Notes: generated from the letters alone by a model not told the origin. A DNA stretch of 9,008 nucleotides from DSFO01 sp041640715 (GCA_041640715.1 JBEPZU010000025.1:1-9008), one strand, 5' to 3'. Counted from the first letter of the stretch, positions 1-7,213 are shown. Numbers and translations are program-made.

Positions 1-344
1 GCTCCTGCGGGGATTATCACCGTAGCCCCTGGAGCTGCAAAAATGAAGTTGCCGAAGGTTAAAAAGGCGATTAAAAAAGCAAAAGCTAAGCCTTGATAGG
101 AAAGTCTGAATGCAGCCCAATGGCCATAGTGAATAGCTGTATACTTATGGGCTAGTTCATGAAGTACAAAACCTGAACCTACTGCTATTAAGCTAATTAT
201 AAAAAACTCAAAGAAGAACGATATGCTTCTAAATAGAAACCTAAGGGAGAATAAAAAAGCTAGGCTTAGAAGGGCGATCATTAAATGTTTGATTTCTTCA
301 TATCTTCCTTCTGAATAGCTAATCGTGAAAAGTCCCTTTATCAT
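1..344 (-). CDS. M50 / site-2-protease-like membrane zinc metalloprotease, N-terminal part
   Basis: Translating the minus strand from the ATG at 344 gives an open frame of 114 residues that runs off the left edge, so the C-terminus is missing. The sequence is strongly hydrophobic, with likely membrane segments near residues 20-36, 42-60 and 85-104. At the end of the second helix lies HELAH (residues 62-66), an HEXXH zinc motif inside a membrane segment, which is the hallmark of peptidase family M50. Known members cut membrane-bound substrates within the bilayer. H62 and H66 should bind zinc and E63 should be the catalytic base; the distal aspartate ligand of the family would lie outside the window. 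The start is supported by a TATA box centred about 25 bp upstream, which implies a leaderless mRNA. The gene diverges from the secreted-protein/glycosidase/helicase operon. The family call is firm; substrate and role are unknown. Confidence 0.82.
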   Translation of the reverse strand, partial: MIKGLFTISYSEGRYEEIKHLMIALLSLAFLFSLRFLFRSISFFFEFFIISLIAVGSGFVLHELAHKYTAIHYGHWAAFRLSYQGLAFAFLIAFLTFGNFIFAAPGATVIIPAG

Positions 345-350
345 AATCCG

Positions 351-358
351 TTTATTAG
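351..358 (+). promoter_or_regulatory. Possible TATA box for the three-gene operon
   Basis: TTTATTAG lies about 27 bp upstream of the preferred ATG at 382, suiting a leaderless or nearly leaderless transcript. It is a weaker match to the archaeal consensus than the TTTATATAAA 12 bp downstream, so this assignment is tentative. Confidence 0.35.
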
Positions 359-362
359 ATAC

Positions 363-374
363 TTTATATAAATA
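363..374 (-). promoter_or_regulatory. TATA box of the M50 protease gene
   Basis: TTTATATAAA at 363-372 is itself a perfect palindrome. Read on the minus strand, its core is centred about 24.5 bp from the ATG at 344, the archaeal spacing expected if transcription starts at the start codon. Read on the plus strand, it would place a transcript start near 394, inside the next gene, so its main use is probably for the protease. Confidence 0.6.
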
Positions 375-381
375 CTTACCA

Positions 382-1551
382 ATGAAATTGGTAGCACTGA
401 TAAAGGTTATAGTGCTCATCATTTCTTTAATTCTTAGCATATTCTCAATCTCCATACCAATATCAGCTTCTATGATCAAGATAGAGCCCCCAAGGCTTGA
501 AGATGTAACAATCCATGTTAAAAACAATACCCTATTCTTAGAAGCTAAATACTTGATAATTAATAAGGGGATATACGATCTTGAAGAAATCTCGTTGCAA
601 ATAACAATATCAACGCTAGGAGGAATATTGATAACAAACTTTAGAGAAGGATTGCCTGAGAAGAATATAATAATAAAAGGAGGATCTAGTTACGAAGGGA
701 AAGTATCGTTGAGCTTCAACGTGGAAAACTTAAAAAAGATGGGCATACTCGATATCCTAGAAAAAGATAAGGCGGTTAAAATAGAAATCGCTTCTACGGG
801 AAGATATGCCTTTGGCCTTCTATTCTTTAGGGTCTCTTATTCAACTATATTCAATTTCAGTCCCCCTATCGAGAAACTAGAGGTTTACGTAAATCCAGAG
901 ATGTTGATTGCTTCTAAATCTTTTAAAATTGAAAACGATACAATATATGCTATATTACCTATAAAAATAAATTATAAAGGATGGTTAAAAATAAATAATT
1001 TAATTATAAATGGATATGCTAAACATAATAATCTTATTTTATTTAATTTTTCAGCTCAAATTCCAGAATTATTTCAAGGAAATAATAGTTACAACATAAA
1101 TATAATTATAGGCAAGAAGAATTTAATATTATTGTTATCTAAAGACATAAAAATGACAATAATATATACTATAAAGGGAGGGGGTATTGAGATAAATGAT
1201 TCAATAGAATTTTTCTCTAAAAAAATAATAAAAATTGAAGGTAGCAACCTTAGTATATCAAAATATAATTCTACCCATATATTAGTTAAGGCATTTTCAA
1301 CGATCAATTCTTATGCAAATTATGAAATAAACATAGCAACATTAATAAAAATATATGACAATACAAATAATTTTCTCTTATATGAAAAAACTTTAGCTAT
1401 TAATTTGAAACCGAACTCAGCTAATGAAATCATGCTAGACTTCTTGATAAAAGGAACGCATGGTTCGGTGATTAGAATTGAGCTCTATCTAAAAGAGCCA
1501 GTAAATCTTGAAGGCGAACCTTTGATTTCTGAGATCTTCATTATACCATGA
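382..1551 (+). CDS. Secreted beta-rich surface protein of unknown function
   Basis: The protein has 389 residues when started at ATG 382. A GTG at 325 in the same frame would add 19 residues, but ATG 382 puts a typical signal peptide at the N-terminus: lysines at 2 and 8, then a hydrophobic stretch to about residue 27 ending in small residues near 28-30. The GTG start would also overlap the divergent protease gene. The rest has no further obvious membrane helix and alternates short hydrophobic beta strands with turns. It seems to form about three similar blocks (roughly residues 38-160, 165-275 and 285-389), compatible with repeated Ig-like or LEA-like beta-sandwich domains, but I cannot name a family. 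Several N-X-S/T sequons suggest surface N-glycosylation. The second and third blocks are much richer in AT and Asn than the first. The stop overlaps the ATG of the glycosidase gene by 4 bases, so the two are probably co-translated and may act together at the cell surface. Confidence 0.75.
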   Translation: MKLVALIKVIVLIISLILSIFSISIPISASMIKIEPPRLEDVTIHVKNNTLFLEAKYLIINKGIYDLEEISLQITISTLGGILITNFREGLPEKNIIIKGGSSYEGKVSLSFNVENLKKMGILDILEKDKAVKIEIASTGRYAFGLLFFRVSYSTIFNFSPPIEKLEVYVNPEMLIASKSFKIENDTIYAILPIKINYKGWLKINNLIINGYAKHNNLILFNFSAQIPELFQGNNSYNINIIIGKKNLILLLSKDIKMTIIYTIKGGGIEINDSIEFFSKKIIKIEGSNLSISKYNSTHILVKAFSTINSYANYEINIATLIKIYDNTNNFLLYEKTLAINLKPNSANEIMLDFLIKGTHGSVIRIELYLKEPVNLEGEPLISEIFIIP

Positions 1552-3743
1552 ATAAAGCTATATTCCTCACTTTACTCTTTTTGCTAATTTTACCCAGTCA
1601 ATTTTACTCTATCAAAGCTAGCAGCGATACTGGTTTTGATATAGGAATTCATTATTTGTATTCAGGAAAAGACTCCATAAGAGTAGATCTGGAGAAAATA
1701 AAGAGCAATGGATTTAAAGTCATAAGATTTCCCTTCATTTGGGAGAAAATCGAGCCCTATGAAGGAGTTTTCGACTTTTCTTATTACGATGCTTTATTAC
1801 AAGAAGCTCTACGCTTGGAACTAAAGATAATAGGCATATTAGGATTTGCCACGACCGATTTCTTACCCAGTTGGTTGAAAGATGGCATAGACGATCCTAG
1901 CTATTTAGATAAGCTAGCAAGATATTCCAGAGCAGTGCTAGAAAGATATGCTGGGAAAGTTGAAATCTGGCAGATAGAGAACGAGCTAAATCACATCGAT
2001 GCTTACAAATGGGTAGGTTGGAGAACAGGGAATTGGAGCGAAGATCAAATAATCAGCGTCTTGAATTTACTTTCTAAGCAAGTCAGACAGTATACTAGAG
2101 ATAAAATCATGATAAACGTGATAGTAGATAATCCTAATTGGCTTTGGTTCTTGAAAAAAGTCCAATTCATAGAACATGATATAATAGGATTAGATTACTA
2201 TCCCAATTATCTAGATGACTTCAAGGAAGATGCCGGAAACCCGAGCAAAGGCTTTGAAATATACAACTACATAAAAGAGGCGAAGAAATTAGGGAAAGAA
2301 GTGATAGTAGCGGAAACCGGATATTCTACCTATAACGCTCTACATTCCTATGAGAATCAAAAAAGATTCGTAGAAGAGATCCTTAAGGGAGCTCTATTGG
2401 CAGGCGTCAAAACAGTCGTCTTCTACCATTATAAAGATATGAGTAAAGGTGAACATATCGAAGAAAATTTTGGTCTAATAGCTTATGACGGAAGCGAAAA
2501 ACCTGCATGGAAAAGGATTAAAGAATTATCTCAGGGATTTAAATTAAAAATTCAAACATTCCTCGATGGGAAAGAAACTAACCTATACGTTACGATAGAA
2601 AACATATCATTAGAAACACCCTTAGAGATAATTCTACCTCCCTTAAATCTAAAAATTAATATAACGAACAATATAAAAAATGAAAATTTGGTAATTAAGC
2701 TGGAAAATGTAACAATAAATAATTTAGGAATAAATAATCCAAATATAATCTTTACATTGAATAACGACACAACTATAAAAATATTTTATTCTAAATATTA
2801 TCAAATTAAAGTATTTTTAAAAGTAAAAGATGATAGACTATACATTCCTTCTTTAAAAATTAAATTAAATTCTTCTGATTATGAAATAATTGATAGTAAT
2901 TTATTTTTAAAAGAAGGGAAATATAAAGTTGAATTACCAAATGAAATTATCATCTCAGATAGAAAATTTAAAGTTAATAATAATAATTTTGAAATATTTG
3001 TAAATTTAACAAATAGAGAAATATTTATTGATGTAATACCTATCTATAAATTAAATATCATAGTTAAAAGTTGGCTGGGTTTGGATAAACAAATTAAGAT
3101 CATGATAAAAGGAAATACGATAAAAAGCGTTCAATCTTCTAATTACGTAGATGAATTGCAGCAGGAAACTTATGTAATAGAAGTATCCTCCTTTTATACG
3201 ATTTCAGAAAAAATCGAATTGAACAAAGACACCTATCTAATATTTTATATGCCAGAAGAATTGCTCCTAATTCCTCCTTTGTTATTTTTCATAATACCTT
3301 TATATTTAATAGTTAGAAAAAACAAAGCCTTAGATGTTAAAAAGATTAAAGTAATAGCAGACATAGGAAGCTCAATATTCTTTTATATAATATTACCTTA
3401 TTATGGTTTAATTCTAATATCCGAAATATTAATTAGAAAACCTATAATATTTTATTCCTTTAATGATATAATTCTATTCGGAGGTCTTATTATTGCAGCA
3501 AAGGCTCTTAAGTTAAATTCAAAAACGATATTGATCTCAGAAATACTTTCTACTTTATTCAATATTTTATATGTAATATTCATAATAGGTAGAGCCCTAT
3601 ATTCTGAATTCGGGTCTTATTACTTAGAGCTATTCAACACCAGCGTTCAGGTGAATATAGCGCCCTATTTATTGATGATAATCACATTAATAGCGATGAA
3701 AGGTTTCTTGAACTTTTCAAACCTTTATTATGCTAAGAAATGA
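1548..3743 (+). CDS. Exported, membrane-anchored clan GH-A glycosidase
   Basis: This is a 731-residue protein in three parts. Residues 1-24 form a signal peptide. Residues 28-330 form a TIM-barrel glycosidase of clan GH-A: the early strand reads RFPFIWEKIEP (60-70), followed by a G-x-FDF turn; WQIENELN places the likely acid/base at E146, preceded by N145; VIVAETGYS places the likely nucleophile at E256; and VVFYHY (290-295) fits the last strand. The arrangement recalls families GH42, GH5, GH39 and GH53, but I cannot pick one, so the substrate is unknown. Residues 331-568 are beta-rich, very Asn-rich and full of N-glycosylation sequons, perhaps carboxypeptidase-regulatory-like beta domains. 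Residues 571-722 hold about five hydrophobic helices (near 571-590, 608-628, 632-652, 661-684 and 702-722) that would hold the catalytic domain outside the membrane. The gene is joined to both neighbours by ATGA overlaps. The enzyme class is well supported; the membrane domain is unassigned. Confidence 0.85.
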   Translation: MNKAIFLTLLFLLILPSQFYSIKASSDTGFDIGIHYLYSGKDSIRVDLEKIKSNGFKVIRFPFIWEKIEPYEGVFDFSYYDALLQEALRLELKIIGILGFATTDFLPSWLKDGIDDPSYLDKLARYSRAVLERYAGKVEIWQIENELNHIDAYKWVGWRTGNWSEDQIISVLNLLSKQVRQYTRDKIMINVIVDNPNWLWFLKKVQFIEHDIIGLDYYPNYLDDFKEDAGNPSKGFEIYNYIKEAKKLGKEVIVAETGYSTYNALHSYENQKRFVEEILKGALLAGVKTVVFYHYKDMSKGEHIEENFGLIAYDGSEKPAWKRIKELSQGFKLKIQTFLDGKETNLYVTIENISLETPLEIILPPLNLKINITNNIKNENLVIKLENVTINNLGINNPNIIFTLNNDTTIKIFYSKYYQIKVFLKVKDDRLYIPSLKIKLNSSDYEIIDSNLFLKEGKYKVELPNEIIISDRKFKVNNNNFEIFVNLTNREIFIDVIPIYKLNIIVKSWLGLDKQIKIMIKGNTIKSVQSSNYVDELQQETYVIEVSSFYTISEKIELNKDTYLIFYMPEELLLIPPLLFFIIPLYLIVRKNKALDVKKIKVIADIGSSIFFYIILPYYGLILISEILIRKPIIFYSFNDIILFGGLIIAAKALKLNSKTILISEILSTLFNILYVIFIIGRALYSEFGSYYLELFNTSVQVNIAPYLLMIITLIAMKGFLNFSNLYYAKK

Positions 3744-6553
3744 GCTTTAGCTTACTTTCTAAGAAAATACAAGAGCATCTAAAGGAATTAGGTTATTTTG
3801 AAGAAACTAAACCCCAAAAAGAAGCTATACCTAAAATATTAGAGGGGAAAAACGTTCTTTTGATTTCTCCTACAGGTACAGGTAAGACAGAGGCAGCTTT
3901 ATTGCCAATATTAGATAAGATGCATCGAGAGAAAACAAGCGATAAAAGCGAAGGAATAAAAACGCTTTACATAACTCCTTTGAGATCCTTAAACAGAAAC
4001 TTGATGGATAGGATAACCTTATGGTGCAGCAAGCTCGATTTAAGAGTTGCAGTAAGACATAGCGATACTTCAATAAGCGAAAGGAGGAAACAAACCCTAA
4101 TGCCTCCTGACCTCTTGATAACCACTCCTGAGACTTTACAGATCTTACTAGTTAGCGAGAAAATGAGAAACCACCTAAAAAGCTTGAGATATGTGATAAT
4201 AGATGAATTGCATGAAATAGCTGAAAGCAAAAGAGGTTCCCAATTGAGCTTAGGTCTTGAAAGATTAAGGTTGATTTCGCCTGAATTTCAAGTGATAGGT
4301 CTTTCTGCTACCATAGGTGAACCTGAGAAGTTAGCCAAGTTCTTAGTAGGAATGGATAGAGAATGCGAAATAATAAAGGCTGAGGAAGAAAGAAAGATGA
4401 AGTTTTACATAAGCCTAGCCTTCCCTAACGAGGAAGATGAAATATTAGCTAATGAGATTTTAACATATCCTGAAGTAGCGGCTAGGTTAAGGAAGATAAC
4501 AGAAGAGATTAAAGATAAGAAAGCCACGTTGATATTCACCAACACGAGAAGCGAAGCTGAGATATTAGCTAGTAGATTGCGCATGATGAACACGAACGTT
4601 CTAGTTCATCACAGTTCTCTTTCAAGAGAAGCTAGATTGGATGCAGAGACTTCGCTGAAAACAGGAGAGATAAGAGGAATAGTATGCACGTCTTCTCTAG
4701 AATTAGGTATAGACATAGGTAATATAGATTTCGTGATACAATATAACTCACCTAGACAGGTCACTAGACTGGTTCAAAGAGTAGGAAGGAGCGGACACTA
4801 CTTTAAAGGTGTTGCAGAAGGTATCATAATAGCTATTAGCATCGATACTTTCCTTGAATCCTACGCTATAGTAGAGAAGGCGATCAGAGGAGAATATGAA
4901 AGGATAAAAATACCTGAGAAACCGATGGATGTATTGGCCCATCAAATAATAGGCATGCTTATCGAATACGGCGAATTAGAAATCGAGGAAATTCTCAAAA
5001 TTTTCAGGAGAGCTTATCCCTATCGTAACCTAACAAGGGAGGAAATAGAATCTTTGATAAATGCTTTAGAAATCCTCAAGCCAAGGGTACTTTTAAGAAG
5101 AATGGATAAATTGTCTAAGACCAAAGGCTCATACTTATACTATTTCGAAAACCTGAGCATGATACCTGATCAAATTCAATTTGCTGTGATAGATGTAGAG
5201 AACGAGAATTTCATAGGAAGCTTAGATGAAGAATTCATAGCCCAATACGGTGAGGAAGGGACTAGATTTGTCTTGAAGGGAGAAGTTTGGGAAATAGTAT
5301 CCATAGATGAAGAACAAAAAAAGGTACTTTGCAAGAAAGCTAAGACAGCTCTAGGTGTGGTACCTACTTGGGTAGGAGAAGAAATACCTGTAGAAAAAGA
5401 AATCGCTCAAAGAAGTTCTGAGCTCAGGAGAAATTTGTATGAAGGTTTAGATTTACCGAGTTTGGAGAATATCGACGAAAAAGAATATGAAAGGATGAAG
5501 AAAATATTTGAAGAAGATAGGAAGAAAAATCTATACTATCCTAGGAATTACGAGATACTCATAGAAGAAGACGAAGGTATCATCGTGATAAACGCTAGCT
5601 TTGGTACGAACATAAACAGGCTTTTTGCTAAGCTTTTAGCTTTCTTAATAAGCGAGAAATTGAGGAGGAATTTCAGGATTTATAGTGATGCTTATAGAAT
5701 ATTCGTATTCTCTGAAGAAATAGGGAGTAAGGAAATATTGGAGTTGATCAAAGAAGCACCATATCATGATTTGGATAGCCTCATAAGAAAGATCTTCAAT
5801 GAAAATGATAATCTCTTTAGGTTTAGATTTTTGCATGTAGCCAAGAGATTTGGCATAATTAGGAAGAACGTAAGCGTGGATAAGAAGATAATAATTGAAT
5901 TGGCAAGACAATACAAAGAAACGCCTATCTATGATGAAGCGCTCAAAGAGCTTTTAAGCAAAGATCTCGATGTAGAAGGAATTAAAGAAATATTTAATGA
6001 AATTTTATCTGGGAAGATAAAACTTAGAGTTAGCAAAGAAATGAACAGCTCAAGCAGGGAAGCCCTAAAATACGTGGTTTCTGAGCTCGCTGTTCCTGGA
6101 AATAAAGATCCCAGAAGGGTTTTAATTGAAACTCTCAAAACCAGATTGTACAGCAAATTAATCACTCTAATCTGCATGGATTGTCTAGAATATTCAGAGA
6201 CATGTAGCCTTGTTACAAAGAAAGATCTTATATGTCCTTTTTGCGGTTCTAGAAGAATAGCGATATCCAAGCTCCCTTCCAGCACTGTTAATAAACTACT
6301 AATAGAGATAACAAAAGGAAGTCCTAGCATGAAGACGAGGATAATTGAAAGGAGATGGAAAATTATAGCTGAAAAAATAGAAAACAAAGGAAGATTAGCT
6401 GCATTGGTATTCATTTCCAATGTTTCTTTTAACAAGGCTTTGGAAATTTTAAGGAGGTATAACGAAGAGGATGAAGAATTTTATCAAGATATACTCAAAG
6501 GAGAAGTAGAAAGATTAAAGCAAATATTCAGAAGAATTTCATCGAAAACTTAA
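3740..6553 (+). CDS. lhr: Lhr-family superfamily 2 ATP-dependent helicase
   Basis: A 937-residue helicase with the full SF2 motif set: PTGTGKT (44-50, Walker A), DELH (155-158, Walker B, DExH type), SAT (189-191), IFTNTR (265-270, motif IV), TSSLELGIDIG (317-327, motif V) and QRVGRSGH (346-353, motif VI). A winged-helix region follows (about 394-440), then an Lhr-like domain with the characteristic VPTWVGEEIPV sequence, which separates Lhr from Hel308 and plain DEAD-box proteins. Lhr proteins unwind DNA or RNA:DNA hybrids and are linked to repair and RNA metabolism in archaea and bacteria. Near the C-terminus, C812, C815, C832 and C835 form a CxxC-CxxC cluster (with C822 between), a likely zinc site; from memory, such a cluster marks one of the archaeal Lhr subgroups, but I am not sure which. 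The length is normal for archaeal Lhr and all motifs are intact. The ATG overlaps the glycosidase stop by 4 bases; no clear Shine-Dalgarno sequence precedes it. Confidence 0.93.
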   Translation: MSFSLLSKKIQEHLKELGYFEETKPQKEAIPKILEGKNVLLISPTGTGKTEAALLPILDKMHREKTSDKSEGIKTLYITPLRSLNRNLMDRITLWCSKLDLRVAVRHSDTSISERRKQTLMPPDLLITTPETLQILLVSEKMRNHLKSLRYVIIDELHEIAESKRGSQLSLGLERLRLISPEFQVIGLSATIGEPEKLAKFLVGMDRECEIIKAEEERKMKFYISLAFPNEEDEILANEILTYPEVAARLRKITEEIKDKKATLIFTNTRSEAEILASRLRMMNTNVLVHHSSLSREARLDAETSLKTGEIRGIVCTSSLELGIDIGNIDFVIQYNSPRQVTRLVQRVGRSGHYFKGVAEGIIIAISIDTFLESYAIVEKAIRGEYERIKIPEKPMDVLAHQIIGMLIEYGELEIEEILKIFRRAYPYRNLTREEIESLINALEILKPRVLLRRMDKLSKTKGSYLYYFENLSMIPDQIQFAVIDVENENFIGSLDEEFIAQYGEEGTRFVLKGEVWEIVSIDEEQKKVLCKKAKTALGVVPTWVGEEIPVEKEIAQRSSELRRNLYEGLDLPSLENIDEKEYERMKKIFEEDRKKNLYYPRNYEILIEEDEGIIVINASFGTNINRLFAKLLAFLISEKLRRNFRIYSDAYRIFVFSEEIGSKEILELIKEAPYHDLDSLIRKIFNENDNLFRFRFLHVAKRFGIIRKNVSVDKKIIIELARQYKETPIYDEALKELLSKDLDVEGIKEIFNEILSGKIKLRVSKEMNSSSREALKYVVSELAVPGNKDPRRVLIETLKTRLYSKLITLICMDCLEYSETCSLVTKKDLICPFCGSRRIAISKLPSSTVNKLLIEITKGSPSMKTRIIERRWKIIAEKIENKGRLAALVFISNVSFNKALEILRRYNEEDEEFYQDILKGEVERLKQIFRRISSKT

Positions 6554-6584
6554 CAATGTATAATTTCTCTAACGAATATTATTT

Positions 6585-6656
6585 AAAGCTTTCGCTTTAA
6601 TTTTTGTTTTCTCTACGAGCCAAGCGCGAAAAGCTTTATGAAAAAATTAGCGAAAG
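6585..6656. repeat. Imperfect inverted/direct repeats carrying GCGAAA-TTTA elements
   Basis: AAAGCTTTCGC (6585-6595) pairs with GCGAAAAGCTTT (6626-6637) with one extra A, and CTTTCGCT (6589-6596) pairs exactly with AGCGAAAG (6649-6656). The repeated unit is GCGAAA(A)G followed by an A/C and TTTA: once on the minus strand (6595 to 6581) and twice on the plus strand (6626 and 6650). These could be repeated TFB/TATA promoter elements or binding sites for one regulator. Confidence 0.45.
6596..6612 (+). terminator. T-rich terminator of the helicase operon
   Basis: A T-rich run (TTTAATTTTTGTTTTCT) begins 43 bases after the helicase stop. Archaeal RNA polymerase terminates at such T-tracts, and this is the first strong one after the operon. 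Confidence 0.5.
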
Positions 6657-6665
6657 ATTTATATA
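6650..6665 (+). promoter_or_regulatory. Promoter of the small zinc-ribbon gene
   Basis: GCGAAAGA followed by TTTATATA is a good BRE plus TATA match. The TATA core centre is about 33 bp before the ATG at 6695, implying a leader of roughly 8 bases rather than a leaderless message. A similar but weaker element, GCGAAAAGCTTTATG, begins at 6626 and may be a second upstream promoter. Confidence 0.6.
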
Positions 6666-6694
6666 CTAATTGAAGAATAAATTACATAAAGAAT

Positions 6695-6844
6695 ATGGTA
6701 ACTGCATACTGTGTAAAGGATAAAAAATCCGTAGAAATAAAGAACCCTGTTGAAGTAACTCTTAAGAACAATAGAACTGCTATTAAAGGGACCTGCCCTA
6801 TCTGCGGAGGAACAGTATATAGAATCGGTAAATTAAAGAAATAA
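6695..6844 (+). CDS. Small zinc-ribbon-like protein (DUF5679-like)
   Basis: A 49-residue gene starting MVTAYCVKDKKSVEIKN, then a VTLKNNRTAIKGTCPICGG block, ending GKLKK. I recognise this as the small archaeal DUF5679 family, whose proteins are basic, about 50 residues long and carry a two-knuckle zinc ribbon; their function is not established. Cysteines are at 6, 34 and 37. In versions of the family that I recall, the first knuckle is CxxC, whereas here the fourth position is D9, so zinc would need an Asp ligand or three cysteines. The start is fixed by the promoter just upstream and by the family's usual N-terminus. The gene stands alone on the plus strand; its stop lies 7 bases from the end of the convergent DUF2258-like gene, and a T-tract follows at once. 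Confidence 0.85.
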   Translation: MVTAYCVKDKKSVEIKNPVEVTLKNNRTAIKGTCPICGGTVYRIGKLKK

Positions 6845-6846
6845 AT
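6831..6846 (-). terminator. Possible terminator of the DUF2258-like gene
   Basis: Downstream of the minus-strand stop at 6852, the minus strand reads ATTTATTTCTTTAATT across 6846-6831, a broken T-rich run inside the 3' end of the convergent gene. It is weaker than the plus-strand tract, so this is only a candidate. Confidence 0.3.
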
Positions 6847-6860
6847 TTTTTTTATTTTTT
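6846..6860 (+). terminator. T-tract terminator of the small zinc-ribbon gene
   Basis: Almost uninterrupted T (eight T, A, six T) starts 2 bases after the stop at 6844. It runs into the 3' end of the convergent gene, whose final AAA AAA TAA codons it encodes on the other strand. Confidence 0.6.
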
Positions 6861-7196
6861 CATTTCTGTTTCTAAAATTTCTTTTATCGCTTGATCTACT
6901 ATTTCTTGATCTTTTTTAGTATACCATTCTATTTTTAAAGTATCATATTTCCAAACTATTTTACCATCGTTTACATCGAAATCTATAACTATTCTAATGA
7001 CATCTCCTTTTTCGACTTTTAATTTTTCTACAAGTATCTTATAGAGCAGTTGATTTAAAACGGCACTACTATAAGCAACTTCCTCACTTTTCAAACTCCC
7101 TGTTTCTTGTAAAGATTTGGTTATTGCGAACAAAGTTCTCCTTACCTTATCTGCGTATGCACCTGCGATTACTGTTCCAACGTTCAAAGTAAGCAT
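6852..7196 (-). CDS. Small conserved archaeal protein, DUF2258-like
   Basis: A 114-residue soluble protein. The N-terminus, MLTLNVGTVIAGAYADKVRR, followed by a conserved helical stretch with SSAVLNQLLYKILVEKLK (about 43-60) and GDVIRIVIDFDVNDGKI (about 64-80), matches my memory of DUF2258, a crenarchaeal family of unknown function. No catalytic motif, metal cluster, signal peptide or membrane segment is visible; the shape suggests a helical N-terminal half, a beta hairpin (residues 65-90) and a C-terminal helix. The ATG at 7196 lies about 25 bp from a good TATA box, so the message is probably leaderless. A perfect 24-bp palindrome overlaps that promoter and hints at regulation by a dimeric DNA-binding protein. 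The family call comes from recall rather than a search. Confidence 0.8.
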   Translation of the reverse strand: MLTLNVGTVIAGAYADKVRRTLFAITKSLQETGSLKSEEVAYSSAVLNQLLYKILVEKLKVEKGDVIRIVIDFDVNDGKIVWKYDTLKIEWYTKKDQEIVDQAIKEILETEMKK

Positions 7197-7213
7197 AGTG
7201 ATAATAGTATGTT

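Noticed and set aside
325..381. GTG at 325 as the start of the secreted protein
   Set aside because: It would overlap the divergent protease gene by 20 bases and place 19 extra residues before a complete signal peptide that begins at ATG 382.
5929..6435. Minus-strand open frame of 168 residues
   Set aside because: It lies wholly antisense to the C-terminal third of the helicase, has hydrophobic low-complexity composition and no recognisable motif; the plus-strand gene is intact and conserved.
6554..6694. A tRNA or structured small RNA gene in the gap
   Set aside because: I found no cloverleaf, no T-loop GTTCRA-type sequence and no GC-rich stem; the visible repeats are explained by promoter-like elements and a T-tract.
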